NCBI RefSeq assembly: GCF_009905725.1
Contig: NZ_JAAAKV010000005.1
Location: 62,001-126,000, forward strand
Length of the DNA: 64,000 bases
Source of the DNA: Emticicia sp. CRIBPO
Lineage (GTDB): Bacteria > Bacteroidota > Bacteroidia > Cytophagales > Spirosomataceae
Direction: 5' to 3'
Part shown: positions 36,102 through 45,344 of the stretch, one piece after another
Layout of the letters: each line of letters opens with the position of its first letter
How positions within the stretch are numbered: position 1 is the first letter of the stretch
Notes under the pieces: model-generated
Databases searched by the model: none
What the model was told of the DNA's origin: nothing
What the model saw: only the letters and a program-made list of their open reading frames with translations
Translations under genes and position numbers: made by a program

Positions 36102-37535
36102 TTATTTGGTAAACAGCCACATCGAGGCCTCCGGGTCCTTAAAGTTCGCTTCAACATTTTTGGAGTTCCTTGTAGATTCAGACGCCGGATATTTCATCCT
36201 TTGTATTCTCTTTCCTTCAAGTTCCGGGTTGGCGTTATTAGGCATCGGGAAGTCCAGGTAGTTGTACTTCCTGATGTCTGTCCAGATGTCTCCGATAAGG
36301 AACTGGGCCTTGTATTTTTCCAGAATAATTCTTTTAAGGGTAAGTTCTGCTGCCCCGATATTGATAAGGGGAGAGTTTAAATAAGCATTGATATTGTCAT
36401 TGCTTACACCCAGTTTCTGCATATTGGAACGGGCAATTTCCAGGTAGGCACTGTAAGCCTCAGGGGTTGTTCCTTTTGAAGAAATCGTGCCGTTGTTAAG
36501 TAAAAACTTAGCTTCCGCTTCCAGGGCTTTGGTTTCAGAATAAGTCACCATCACTATCGGAGAAGTAATGCTGGAATGCCAGGCCTTTACGTTAAAGTCA
36601 ACCGTAGAGCCGGCTCCCGAACCAGGAACAACACCCTGATAAACTGTTTGGTTGTTTTTTAAAGTAACGACGATAGGAAGACGGGGGTCTACCACTCCGT
36701 GTGTTTTACCATTCAACAGGTCTACATAAGTGCTTCCGTAAGTGACAGACAGGTTAGAGGTGCTGTTGGCCAAAGCCACGCGGCTGTACCACGGGCTCAG
36801 GTTTTTAGAGTTATAAGGCAACTGAAAGTCATCAGCATTGCTTTTCATACCATTCTGAAGGGCAGCTGCGGCAGTTTGAGCGGCAGTCTGTGGGTTCTGA
36901 GCAGAAAGATGCAGGGCAAAACGGGCCTTCAAAGTGTAAGCCAGCCGTGTCCATTTGCCAAGATCTCCTGCATAGATCATGTCGTCAGAGCCAGGTTTTG
37001 TTCCTGAATTTTTACCGAGCTCGGCAATTCCTTCATCCAGCAGTTTCTGAATAGAAGCATAAATGGATTGCTGCGTATCATAGGCAGGCGTAAAGTTTTT
37101 CTGATCTGCCTGAGAGTAAGGAATGTTCTCCCAGTTGACAGCCGCTATACCAAGGTTATAAGCCATCATGGTTTTGGCGATACCGACATAGGCCGGAGCA
37201 CCATCTTTTTCGCCTTTTTGAATCAGGAGATTCAACTGAGGAATAACATACAGATATAAGCTTGACCAGCCTGTGGCGTTTTCAGCTTCTGCATAAGAGT
37301 CTGTCCCGTTTGTCCCAAGGTTACTTCCAAGTTGCTGGGCATATTGACAAGCCACATAAGCCTGCTGATAACTGACTTCACTGGTATACAGCTGGGCTGT
37401 CGGTAATAATTCCTGCACGGTAGCATCACCTTTTAAAGTCGGGTCCACATTAACATCCAGAAAAGTGTCACAGCCAGACAGGACAGTCATGGATATGGCC
37501 AGTATTAAGGTGTATATATTATTTAATTTTTTCAT
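36102..37535 (-). CDS. SusD/RagB-family nutrient-binding lipoprotein (SusD-like_2)
   Basis: 477 residues. Lipobox LSGC at residue 22 is followed by DTFLDVNVDPT, then helical TPR-like segments (ELLPTAQLYTSEVSYQQAYVACQYAQQLG) as in the PF12771 SusD-like_2 branch rather than classic SusD. TWTRLAYTLKARFALHL-like helices lie in the middle and a WLFTK-type end is at the C-terminus. It should form the lid on the TonB-dependent transporter encoded 29 nt upstream and capture the ligand at the cell surface. Ligand is unknown. Confidence 0.9.
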   Translation of the reverse strand: MKKLNNIYTLILAISMTVLSGCDTFLDVNVDPTLKGDATVQELLPTAQLYTSEVSYQQAYVACQYAQQLGSNLGTNGTDSYAEAENATGWSSLYLYVIPQLNLLIQKGEKDGAPAYVGIAKTMMAYNLGIAAVNWENIPYSQADQKNFTPAYDTQQSIYASIQKLLDEGIAELGKNSGTKPGSDDMIYAGDLGKWTRLAYTLKARFALHLSAQNPQTAAQTAAAALQNGMKSNADDFQLPYNSKNLSPWYSRVALANSTSNLSVTYGSTYVDLLNGKTHGVVDPRLPIVVTLKNNQTVYQGVVPGSGAGSTVDFNVKAWHSSITSPIVMVTYSETKALEAEAKFLLNNGTISSKGTTPEAYSAYLEIARSNMQKLGVSNDNINAYLNSPLINIGAAELTLKRIILEKYKAQFLIGDIWTDIRKYNYLDFPMPNNANPELEGKRIQRMKYPASESTRNSKNVEANFKDPEASMWLFTK

Positions 37536-37564
37536 ATCAATTGTAATTTTAATAATTATCCGGA

Positions 37565-40500
37565 TTAAAAATTAGCCGTTAAACCTACCTGGAAACTTCT
37601 GGTTGAAGGGTTATTTCTACCCACAAAACCAATCAGGTTGGTTCCTGAACCGAACGTCAGAGCTTCCGGGTCATATCCTCTGAACGGTGTGTTAAGGAAC
37701 AGGTTGGTGCCTGTGGCATTGATTCTCACACCACCTTTGAACACGGTATTTCCGATCAGGCTTTTTGGCAATGAATAATTCAGACTCACTGTCCTGATTC
37801 TGAACCATGATCCATCTTGGATATTAAGTTTAGACCATCCGTTGAACCGGGTAGAAGTAGACGGGTTATAAAGTAAATCATCAAGATAAACAGTTTTGGT
37901 ATTTGGAGTATAGGTTGATTTTCCATCTGAGCCTTTAGTTTCAACCACGCCGTTAAATATTACTTGTTCGTAACGTCTTTCAGTAAGCTTGATAGAGCCG
38001 CTTCTGAGAGCGTTTCTTTCTCCAAGGTCTATAACGTCACCACCCTGACGCCATTCCATCAGCACAGAAAGCCCAAGGCCCTTATAATTGAAGGTATTGG
38101 TCAATCCGCCGATCCAGTCAGGCAAGGCATTGCCGTATTGGGTCAACACGGTGCTGGTTACAGGAAAGCCGGTAGTCGCATTGATGATCATTTGTCCGTC
38201 CGGAGCTCTTAAATAATCATAACCCCAAAGGTCGCCGATTCTGCTGCCTTGTTTTACTTTCAAAGTACCGACAGTGTTGTCATAATAAGAGATCTCCTGA
38301 AGTTCGGCTGGCATTTCAATTACTTTACCGGACATTTTTGACCAGTTCAAAGCCAGATCCCAGGTAAACGCCTTGGTCTGAACAGCTTTTCCGGTGATCA
38401 GTAATTCAACCCCCTTGTTGCGGATTAAACCGATATTGGTATAATAGAAAGAATATCCTGAAACATTGGAAACCGGGGCACGCACGATCTGGTCGCGGCT
38501 GTCCATGGTGAAATAAGTGGCATCCACCATGATGCGGTTTTTAAGGAAACGTAATTCCGTACCGAACTCAATAGAGGTTGTACGCTCAGGCTTAAGATTA
38601 GGATCGGCGGTGGTTGACCTTCTGATGTAACCCGGAACGGTATTGCCGAACGGGAAATTGCTCGTAATATCAAAATAAGTACCTGCCACATAAGGGTCAG
38701 TACCTTTACCCACCTGTGCCCATGAAGCCCTTAGCTTACCATAAGAGAAGGCGTTCTTGTTGCTGAAATGCTCGCTGAAAACATAGCCTAAACTAAAAGA
38801 AGGATAGAAGAATGAATTGTTGGCCTGCGGAAGCGTCGAAACGATATCGTTCCTGCCTGTGGCATTCAGATAGAGAATGTCTTTATAACTCAGTTTGGCA
38901 TCTCCGAAGAAACTGACAATTCTGTAGTGTCCCGGGGAATAAGGTCTCTGTTCCACATTTCTGTAACTCGAAATATCGTCGGAGAAAGGAGCTTTCCAGC
39001 CTTCGCCACGGACATAATAGCTGTCAGGACGTTCGCTGTTGACCAGTGAATTTCCGACCATCAATGAGCCGCTCCAGCTTGGACTAAAGTCTTTTTTGGC
39101 TGTTACATAAAGGTTGGAGTTCAATTCTCTGTAGTTTAAAAACTCATTGACCATGAACCCTTTTACCTGGATACCCACATCAAAGGTACTGTCAACCTGT
39201 CTGTGACGGGTTTCATTATAGGTATCGTAAGTCAGCTGATATTTGGCAGAAAGCCAGTCGGTAAATTTATAGCTCACCGTCGCATCGGCGATATATCGGT
39301 TGATTTTGTCAACCCTTGGGCTTTTTTCTACCAGGTATCTCGGGTTGTCTGTAAAACCCGGAAGGATATTTTTCTGGGTCCCGTCAGGGTTCAGATAATC
39401 ATTCACATCATAAGTATTCGGCCAGTAGCCCAGGGCACTGAAGATAGACTTATCTCCGGCAGGAGGTCTTTTACCACCTGAATTGATGTAGTTGAATGAT
39501 CCGGAAACAGTCAGCTTTTCTGTGATATTATATGCACCGGCAAGTTTGGCGGAAGTCCTTCCGAAATCAGTATTGGGAACAATACCCGTCTGATAGCTGC
39601 GTCCTAAAGAGAAATAAATGTTGCCCTTATCATTGCCTTTGGTGAGGGTAATGTTATTATTGGTTCTGTACCCTGTTCTGTAAAACCCGCGGAAGTTGTC
39701 ATAAATCTGATCCGTGGTGTTGCCGGGTTCAAGAACCGGTCCGAAAGACTGATACGGCGTTCTGCCGGGTCCCAGGGGAATGAATTCACCCAAACGGCCT
39801 TGCAGATAAGTAGTCTGTATAGAAGGGGATTTTCCTAAAACATCCACACCACCTGAAGTGGAAACGGTGATGTTCAATTTGCCGGATTTTCCTCTTTTAG
39901 TAGTAATGATAATGGCACCGTTTGAAGCACGAAGACCATAGAGGGCCGTTGCGGCAGGACCTTTAAGTATTGAAATACTTTCCACGTCATCAGGATTGAT
40001 ATCTGCGGCACGGTTGGTGTTGGCAAATTGTTCAGATGCCCCCGGCGAGTTACTTCCTGCACTTGGAAGCGGATTTCCTGCACTGGTGGCATTACTGATG
40101 ATAATACCATCGATCACAAACAAAGGCTGGTTGTCAGCACTACCACTTAAAGAGGTCACCCCTCTCAAAATGATGTTTACCCCCGCACCCGGAGCTCCTC
40201 CTGAGCCTGTAATAACAGCACCCGCAATTTTTCCCTGCAATGCACCTACAAGATTTTGTTCTCCCGAGTTCTTTATTTCTTCAGATTTCAGGGATTGGAT
40301 AGAGTAGCCTAAGCCTCTTTTTTCAACGGATTGGTTTAAAGCTGTAACGACTACTTCATTCAAAAACGCCGCTGACGGCACCAGCTTGACGTTGATAGTA
40401 GACTGGTCACCGACCCGTATGGTTTGGGCGTCCATTCCGACAAAGCTAAAGATAAGATCGGAGCCTTTTGGTGCAGAAATAGAGTAATTTCCATTGGCGT

Positions 40501-40669
40501 CAGTCATGGTTCCTACTGTTTTACCTTTGACAAGTACACTTACACCTGGCAAAGCCATTCCATCATCAGATGACGTAACGGTTCCTTTTACTGTGGAGGT
40601 CTGTGCAAAAACCCCGGCAGAGAAAAGAAAACAAAGGAAAAAGGATAAGTTTCGTAATGTTTCTTTCAT
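37565..40669 (-). CDS. SusC/RagA-family TonB-dependent outer membrane transporter
   Basis: 1034 residues. After a signal peptide (to about FAQT), an N-terminal carboxypeptidase-regulatory-like domain spans about 28-90 (VKGTVTSSDDGMALPGVSV). The plug domain follows (LVGALQGKIAGAVITGS, LFVIDGIIIS, ILKGPAATALYGLRASNGAIIITTKRG), then a 22-strand barrel ending in RSFQVGLTANF. It imports oligomers or other large ligands with TonB energy, together with the SusD-like partner. No sigma/anti-sigma pair, hybrid regulator or glycan enzyme is adjacent, so the substrate remains open. Confidence 0.95.
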   Translation of the reverse strand: MKETLRNLSFFLCFLFSAGVFAQTSTVKGTVTSSDDGMALPGVSVLVKGKTVGTMTDANGNYSISAPKGSDLIFSFVGMDAQTIRVGDQSTINVKLVPSAAFLNEVVVTALNQSVEKRGLGYSIQSLKSEEIKNSGEQNLVGALQGKIAGAVITGSGGAPGAGVNIILRGVTSLSGSADNQPLFVIDGIIISNATSAGNPLPSAGSNSPGASEQFANTNRAADINPDDVESISILKGPAATALYGLRASNGAIIITTKRGKSGKLNITVSTSGGVDVLGKSPSIQTTYLQGRLGEFIPLGPGRTPYQSFGPVLEPGNTTDQIYDNFRGFYRTGYRTNNNITLTKGNDKGNIYFSLGRSYQTGIVPNTDFGRTSAKLAGAYNITEKLTVSGSFNYINSGGKRPPAGDKSIFSALGYWPNTYDVNDYLNPDGTQKNILPGFTDNPRYLVEKSPRVDKINRYIADATVSYKFTDWLSAKYQLTYDTYNETRHRQVDSTFDVGIQVKGFMVNEFLNYRELNSNLYVTAKKDFSPSWSGSLMVGNSLVNSERPDSYYVRGEGWKAPFSDDISSYRNVEQRPYSPGHYRIVSFFGDAKLSYKDILYLNATGRNDIVSTLPQANNSFFYPSFSLGYVFSEHFSNKNAFSYGKLRASWAQVGKGTDPYVAGTYFDITSNFPFGNTVPGYIRRSTTADPNLKPERTTSIEFGTELRFLKNRIMVDATYFTMDSRDQIVRAPVSNVSGYSFYYTNIGLIRNKGVELLITGKAVQTKAFTWDLALNWSKMSGKVIEMPAELQEISYYDNTVGTLKVKQGSRIGDLWGYDYLRAPDGQMIINATTGFPVTSTVLTQYGNALPDWIGGLTNTFNYKGLGLSVLMEWRQGGDVIDLGERNALRSGSIKLTERRYEQVIFNGVVETKGSDGKSTYTPNTKTVYLDDLLYNPSTSTRFNGWSKLNIQDGSWFRIRTVSLNYSLPKSLIGNTVFKGGVRINATGTNLFLNTPFRGYDPEALTFGSGTNLIGFVGRNNPSTRSFQVGLTANF

Positions 40670-40964
40670 AGAGTTGATTTGTTAATGATTACAAAGGCGT
40701 AAAAATAGTAAAGGTATCAAAACATCCTAACATTTTTATACAAATGGTACTATATCAAGCGTAAATTTAACTAAACGGTTAGTTTTTAGAGGGGCAGACG
40801 TTAAAAATCCGGGATGTGCTTCAAGCCGCCGGAGGCTTTCATGACAGGCTAAAAACGGAATTCTTTTTTGTTGAAAAAAAAGTTTTCTTTCTTCAAAACA
40901 CGCTGACATAGGGTTGTCAGTGGGGCATATTTACTTTGTAACATAAACTAAAACAAAAACAATT

Positions 40965-41462
40965 ATGTCAGCTGTTATCGAATTATTTCAGAACCAATTA
41001 GAGCAGGAAGCTCAGACTACCCGTCGTATGTTATCTGTTATTCCGGATGATAAATTCGGATGGCAACCGCATCCGAAAAGCATGACCATCAAAAGACTTG
41101 CTACCCACATTGCAGAACTACCTTCATGGATCAAAATGGTTTTTACTACCTCAGAACTGGATTTTGCACAAAACCCATACAAGGTGGAAGATGTGAATAC
41201 GACGGCAGAATTGCTTGACTATTTTGAAAGAACGTTGGAAGACGGCAGGAAGTACCTTAAAGAAGAATATGAAAGTACACTTAACGATCCATGGACATTA
41301 AGAGAAGGTGCGGTAATTTACAGCACTGAGCCCAAAATCGATGTTTTAAGAATGTCAATGAGCCAGATCATTCACCACAGGGCACAGCTGGGTGTTTTCC
41401 TCAGACTACTGGATGTGCCGATTCCGGGCAGCTACGGACCAAGTGCGGATGAGGGTTTTTAA
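40965..41462 (+). CDS. DinB-family protein
   Basis: 165 residues. The four-helix DinB/YfiT-like fold has metal-ligand histidines in RLATHIAELP (His48) and in SQIIHHRAQLGVFLRLLDVP near the C-terminus. The PGSYGPSADEGF end is typical. Family members are divalent-metal proteins, some being thiol-dependent transferases; the specific reaction is unknown. It is divergent from the SusC gene across about 295 nt, in which I see no other gene. Confidence 0.87.
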   Translation: MSAVIELFQNQLEQEAQTTRRMLSVIPDDKFGWQPHPKSMTIKRLATHIAELPSWIKMVFTTSELDFAQNPYKVEDVNTTAELLDYFERTLEDGRKYLKEEYESTLNDPWTLREGAVIYSTEPKIDVLRMSMSQIIHHRAQLGVFLRLLDVPIPGSYGPSADEGF

Positions 41463-41522
41463 GGCGTTTTATTTAAATTTTCTTACACAAAAAGAGAAAG
41501 CAGATCAAACCTCATTTTGAAG

Positions 41523-41570
41523 AGAAGAGTGAAACTGACGGCAAGAGCAGATTCACTCTTCTTTGTTTTT
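41523..41570 (+). terminator. Intrinsic terminator after the DinB gene
   Basis: AGAAGAGTGAA and TTCACTCTTCT form a perfect 11-bp stem followed by TTGTTTTT. Confidence 0.85.
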
Positions 41571-41935
41571 GTGAGAATCCAAATAAATCCAAAAACCTAC
41601 CTTTTACTAAGAAATCTATACCATTCGTTAAAATGAGATTTCATAAATAAGAACGGACTTCTATATTTCCACTTTAAATCCTGTTTATCAATAATTTAAA
41701 TGAAAACTAATAAAGATTCACGAACCCGTCATAATAACGAAAGCGGTTTTTATCCCATTCTGAAAGCTGATATCCCTTCTACAGGTATTCCGGTTATACA
41801 AGGTATCGTATCTGTTCCGGAACGTTTATAAGAGTCCAATTAATATTCAGGCTAAAAGCAATCCAGATTCCGGAATAAACCGGAAAATAACATCGTATTC
41901 GCAATCATACTCATAATTAATTAAACTTTTAAATC
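41571..41935 (+). other. Intergenic region before the collagen-like lipoprotein gene
   Basis: 365 nt. It holds a possible 43-codon ORF and a short hairpin, TTCCGG-AATAAA-CCGGAA at 41868-41885, without a T-tract. No promoter matching TAnnTTTG and no RNA gene was recognised. Confidence 0.5.
41700..41831 (+). CDS. Possible 43-residue small protein (uncertain)
   Basis: An ATG opens a 43-codon frame (MKTNKDSRTRHNNESGF..., ending SVPERL). The sequence is hydrophilic at the N-terminus and contains IPVIQGIVSVP. I recognise no family and see no Shine-Dalgarno or promoter box. It may be a real small protein, the remnant of a longer gene, or chance. Confidence 0.22.
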   Translation: MKTNKDSRTRHNNESGFYPILKADIPSTGIPVIQGIVSVPERL

Positions 41936-42496
41936 ATGAAAAACTCGAGAATTCTTTCCGTTTTATCACTTGTCGTTTTATTATTTACAGTACTTACTTT
42001 CAGCGGTTGTAAAGATGGAGAAGCCGGAGCTGTCGGCCCTTCCGGTCCAGCCGGAGCAACTGGTCCTGCCGGACCCGCCGGCCCTACAGGAGCTACTGGC
42101 CCTGCCGGGCAAAATGGGAATGCCAATGTTATACAGCTGACTTTTGGTTCAAAAGTTCACACAGGTACAGAAATCAGCTATAGTCTGACAGGCGTAACGC
42201 AGGCTGTTCTGAATCAATCTGCTTATTTTACTTACGTTAACCCATCGGGATCATTCTGGTATTCACTTCCGGGCACTACCTCAGGAGGATCAAAAGAGTA
42301 CAGAACTTATGTGCAGGCACAGGCTTCAGGTACACCTTTGCTTTATGTGAACAGGGTGGCAGGTACCGGTTCGGAGACATTTGCTTCCACTCGTGTAATT
42401 ATTATACCGGCAAGTGTCTTAACCAACGCCAAGTTGTCGGCTGACTTTTTTAACGACTATGAAAGGGTTAAAAAACATTTTAATCTGGCTGATTAA
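41936..42496 (+). CDS. Lipoprotein with collagen-like Gly-X-Y segment
   Basis: 186 residues. The leader ends in lipobox FSGC, giving a lipidated cysteine at residue 25. Immediately after, about eleven Gly-X-Y triplets rich in Pro, Ala and Thr (GPSGPAGATGPAGPAGPT in part) make a short collagen-like stalk at about residues 28-62. A globular beta-rich domain of about 120 residues follows and is not recognised. The layout suggests a trimeric surface or periplasmic stalked protein. A bidirectional terminator follows. Confidence 0.8.
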   Translation: MKNSRILSVLSLVVLLFTVLTFSGCKDGEAGAVGPSGPAGATGPAGPAGPTGATGPAGQNGNANVIQLTFGSKVHTGTEISYSLTGVTQAVLNQSAYFTYVNPSGSFWYSLPGTTSGGSKEYRTYVQAQASGTPLLYVNRVAGTGSETFASTRVIIIPASVLTNAKLSADFFNDYERVKKHFNLAD

Positions 42497-42519
42497 TCCA
42501 GCGGATAATCCTCATAAAA

Positions 42520-42560
42520 GAAAAAGCCCTTTACAGAAAATTCTGCGAAGGGCTTTTTCA
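42520..42560. terminator. Bidirectional terminator
   Basis: GAAAAAGCCCTT and AAGGGCTTTTTC form a perfect 12-bp stem between the collagen-like gene and the convergent leu operon. Confidence 0.9.
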
Positions 42561-42575
42561 ATATATGACCGGATA

Positions 42576-43637
42576 TTATTTGATCTGACTTGCCAGCCAG
42601 TCACCTACCTCAGAAGTGCTGTAAGACTTTCCGCCGTCGGCAATATCTACCGTAACGATTCCCTCAGCAAGAGATTTGTCAACGATAGCCTTGATTTCAT
42701 TGGCTTCATCAGTCAGTTTGAAAGCATATTCAAACATCATAGCTGCCGAAAGGATGGTTCCCAGCGGGTTGGCGATGTTTTTTCCGGCAGCCTGAGGATA
42801 AGAACCATGGATAGGCTCAAATACCGAAGTATGCAGACCGATAGAAGCAGATGGCATCAAGCCCATTGAACCTGAAATAACAGAAGCTTCATCGGTAAGG
42901 ATATCTCCGAACATGTTTTCTGTTACCATGACGTCAAAGCCTTCAGGCCACTGGATGATTCTCATCGCGGCAGCATCTACAAAAAGGTATTCTGTAGCCA
43001 CTTCAGGGAATTCCTTTTCCAGTTGCTGACCCACTTCACGCCATAATCTTGAAGTTTCAAGGACGTTTGCTTTGTCAACAATACATAATTTCTTATTTCT
43101 GGCCATGGCATACTGATAAGCCAGGCGAATGATTCTTTCTACTTCAGGTTTGGTATATTCACAAACATCCCAGGCTCTGTCTCTTGTTTCGTTTCTGCCT
43201 TTGTCACCAAAATAAATACCGCCTGTAAGTTCTCTGATACATACAAAATCAGCATTTTCGATCAATTCTCTTCTTAACGGAGATTTATGTAAAAGAGAAG
43301 GGAAAACCAGTGTAGGTCTGATGTTGGCATATAAACCGAGTTTCTTACGCATAGCCAGAAGGCCTTGCTCCGGACGCACTTTGGCTGAAGGGTCATTGTC
43401 AAATTTTGGATGACCGATGGCACCGAAAAGCACGGCGTCAGCGTTCATACAAATCTCATGTGTTTCATCCGGATAAGGATTTCCTACGGCGTCGATCGCA
43501 GCAGCTCCTGTAATGGCCGGAGTAAGGTTGATTTCATGATTATATTTCTGGCCGATAGCATGAACTACTTTCAGGGCTTGGTCTATTACCTCCGGTCCGA
43601 TACCGTCACCCGCTAATACTGCAATGTTTAGTTTCAT
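42576..43637 (-). CDS. leuB: 3-isopropylmalate dehydrogenase
   Basis: 353 residues. Start motif [13 protein letters not shown], substrate-binding [35 protein letters not shown] and the metal and NAD blocks [13 protein letters not shown] and [18 protein letters not shown] are all present. It oxidatively decarboxylates 3-isopropylmalate in leucine synthesis, and can act on 3-methylmalate in the citramalate route to isoleucine. It is the last gene of the minus-strand leuC-leuD-synthase-leuB operon, 48 nt after the synthase gene. Confidence 0.96.
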   Translation of the reverse strand: MKLNIAVLAGDGIGPEVIDQALKVVHAIGQKYNHEINLTPAITGAAAIDAVGNPYPDETHEICMNADAVLFGAIGHPKFDNDPSAKVRPEQGLLAMRKKLGLYANIRPTLVFPSLLHKSPLRRELIENADFVCIRELTGGIYFGDKGRNETRDRAWDVCEYTKPEVERIIRLAYQYAMARNKKLCIVDKANVLETSRLWREVGQQLEKEFPEVATEYLFVDAAAMRIIQWPEGFDVMVTENMFGDILTDEASVISGSMGLMPSASIGLHTSVFEPIHGSYPQAAGKNIANPLGTILSAAMMFEYAFKLTDEANEIKAIVDKSLAEGIVTVDIADGGKSYSTSEVGDWLASQIK

Positions 43638-43685
43638 TTTTATGAGCGTTCGACTGTCAAAAAACAGCCATTTTATGGTTTGTAT

Positions 43686-45206
43686 TTAAATTAAATTCAA
43701 CATTTTCTGAGTGGCAATGATCGCCGATACCGTCTGGTCAGAATCAAGCCCTCTTGTCTTCAGGTCCTTGTTTTTGATTTTCCAGGTAATGATGGTTTCA
43801 CACAAGGCATCCGTTTTTCCTCCCGGGGGAATCCTCACCGCATAATCTGTCAGCATAGGAAGTTCGATCTTCTTTTTGACATAAATCTTCTTCAAGGCAT
43901 TCATGAAGGCATCGTATTGTCCGTCGCCCTGGGCACTTTCTTCAAATACCTCGTCCCCGAAAGAAATCTGCAAGGTGGCAGAAGGTTTCAGGTTTTTGGA
44001 GTGTGTCAGTACATAATTGATGATCTTGACATTTTCCTGGATCCTGCTGCTGTCCAGCACATCCGAAATAATGTAAGGAAGGTCATCCTGGGTTACCGCC
44101 TCTTTTCTGTCGCCCAGCTCGATGATCCTCTGGGTTACTTTTTTCAGATCTTCGTCAGAGAGCGTGATGCCCAGGTCCCGGAGATTGTTTTCAATGTTAG
44201 CCTTACCCGATGTTTTTCCCAGAGCATAAGAACGCAGTCTTGCGAAACGCTCCGGCATCAGCTTGCTGAAATAAAGATTGTTTTTCTTATCCCCGTCGGC
44301 ATGAATACCGGCGGTTTGAGTAAATACATTTTCTCCGACAATAGGCTTGTTCCCCGGAATTCTCAGTCCTGAAAATGTCTCAACGATCTTACTTACGGTA
44401 TACAAAGAATGTTCGTTAACCGAAGTGATTATTTCAGGGTGAAAATCATTGATGACCGCAATTGTGCTGGCTAACGGAGCATTACCGGCTCTTTCGCCCA
44501 TGCCGTTGACGGTCAGGTGAAGTCCGTGAGCTCCTGCCCTCAGGGCTTCCATCACGTTGGCGATACTCAGGTCATAGTCATTATGAGCATGAAAATCGAA
44601 ATGGTGATCAGGATATTTATCTACGATTTCCTTAACAAAAAGATACGATTCCGATGGTGTAAGCACCCCCAGCGTATCAGGAAGCATGATTCTTTTCACG
44701 GGTTGAGTACTCAGGAATTCCAGGATCTGGAAAACATATTCTTTGGAATTCCGCATACCGTTGCTCCAGTCTTCCAGGTAGACATTCACAAGAATATCTT
44801 TTGAAACAGCCAGCTCAATAACCTTCCGGATGTCTTCAAAGTGCTCGGCAGGGGTTTTCCGAAGCTGATGGGTAAGGTGGTTGATCGACCCTTTGGTCAG
44901 AAGGTTCATCACTTTTGCCCCGGTTTTGATCATCCAGTCTACAGACGACAAGCCATCTACAAAAGTCAGAACTTCTACCTTATCCAGGTACCCGTTTTCA
45001 GCGGCCCAAGCCGTTATTTTTTCAACAGCCTGAAACTCTCCCTCAGAAACCCTGGCAGAAGCCACTTCAATCCTGTCAACCTTAACTTCCTGAAGTAGCA
45101 ACTGGGCTATCGTCAGTTTTTCTGACGCAGAAAAAGACACTCCGCTGGTTTGTTCACCATCCCGGAGTGTCGTATCCATTATTTCAATATTTCTGATGGT
45201 CATCAA
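43686..45206 (-). CDS. cimA: Citramalate/2-isopropylmalate synthase family, CimA-like
   Basis: 506 residues. The DRE-TIM barrel begins IMDTTLRDGEQTSGVSFSASEK and carries the metal-binding HAHNDYDLS and FTQTAGIHADGDKK. A C-terminal regulatory (allosteric) domain spans about 390-506. Blocks such as IEVASARVSEGE, NLLTKGS, VYLEDWSNG and MLPDTLGVLTP match the Leptospira-type (R)-citramalate synthase rather than classic LeuA, as I recall those sequences. Such enzymes condense acetyl-CoA with pyruvate, feeding isoleucine synthesis. A 2-isopropylmalate synthase role cannot be excluded, given the leu operon setting. The ATG used is the first of two tandem methionines. Confidence 0.8.
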   Translation of the reverse strand: MMTIRNIEIMDTTLRDGEQTSGVSFSASEKLTIAQLLLQEVKVDRIEVASARVSEGEFQAVEKITAWAAENGYLDKVEVLTFVDGLSSVDWMIKTGAKVMNLLTKGSINHLTHQLRKTPAEHFEDIRKVIELAVSKDILVNVYLEDWSNGMRNSKEYVFQILEFLSTQPVKRIMLPDTLGVLTPSESYLFVKEIVDKYPDHHFDFHAHNDYDLSIANVMEALRAGAHGLHLTVNGMGERAGNAPLASTIAVINDFHPEIITSVNEHSLYTVSKIVETFSGLRIPGNKPIVGENVFTQTAGIHADGDKKNNLYFSKLMPERFARLRSYALGKTSGKANIENNLRDLGITLSDEDLKKVTQRIIELGDRKEAVTQDDLPYIISDVLDSSRIQENVKIINYVLTHSKNLKPSATLQISFGDEVFEESAQGDGQYDAFMNALKKIYVKKKIELPMLTDYAVRIPPGGKTDALCETIITWKIKNKDLKTRGLDSDQTVSAIIATQKMLNLI

Positions 45207-45219
45207 TCAGTTGGGTTGG

Positions 45220-45280
45220 GGTTAACTGCCGGCTTTCAATGCATCAGACCTGGGTCTGATCATCGAAAGGGCAGGTAACC
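45220..45280 (-). promoter_or_regulatory. Long hairpin between leuD and the synthase gene
   Basis: Read on the transcript strand, GGTTACCTGCC pairs with GGCAGTTAACC (one mismatch), then a 16-bp inner stem with one bulge (CTTTC...GATCAGAC / GTCTGAT...GAAAG) closes on a CCAG loop. It sits 14 nt before the synthase start within a 138-nt gap. There is no T-tract on this strand, so it is more likely an RNA-stability or translation element than a terminator. Confidence 0.6.
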
Positions 45281-45344
45281 TTTGGCCTTTTTGTTATACT
45301 TCCTAAACTATTTATAAAGCGTTATATTTTTTGAGCAAAACAAA

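Noticed and set aside
41929-42126. Minus-strand Pro/Gly/Ala-rich frame opposite the collagen-like segment
   Set aside because: The complement of Gly-X-Y codons also encodes Gly/Pro/Ala; there is no leader and the plus-strand gene has a proper lipobox.
43917-44372. 151-codon plus-strand frame inside the CimA-like gene
   Set aside because: Antisense shadow with no recognisable domain.
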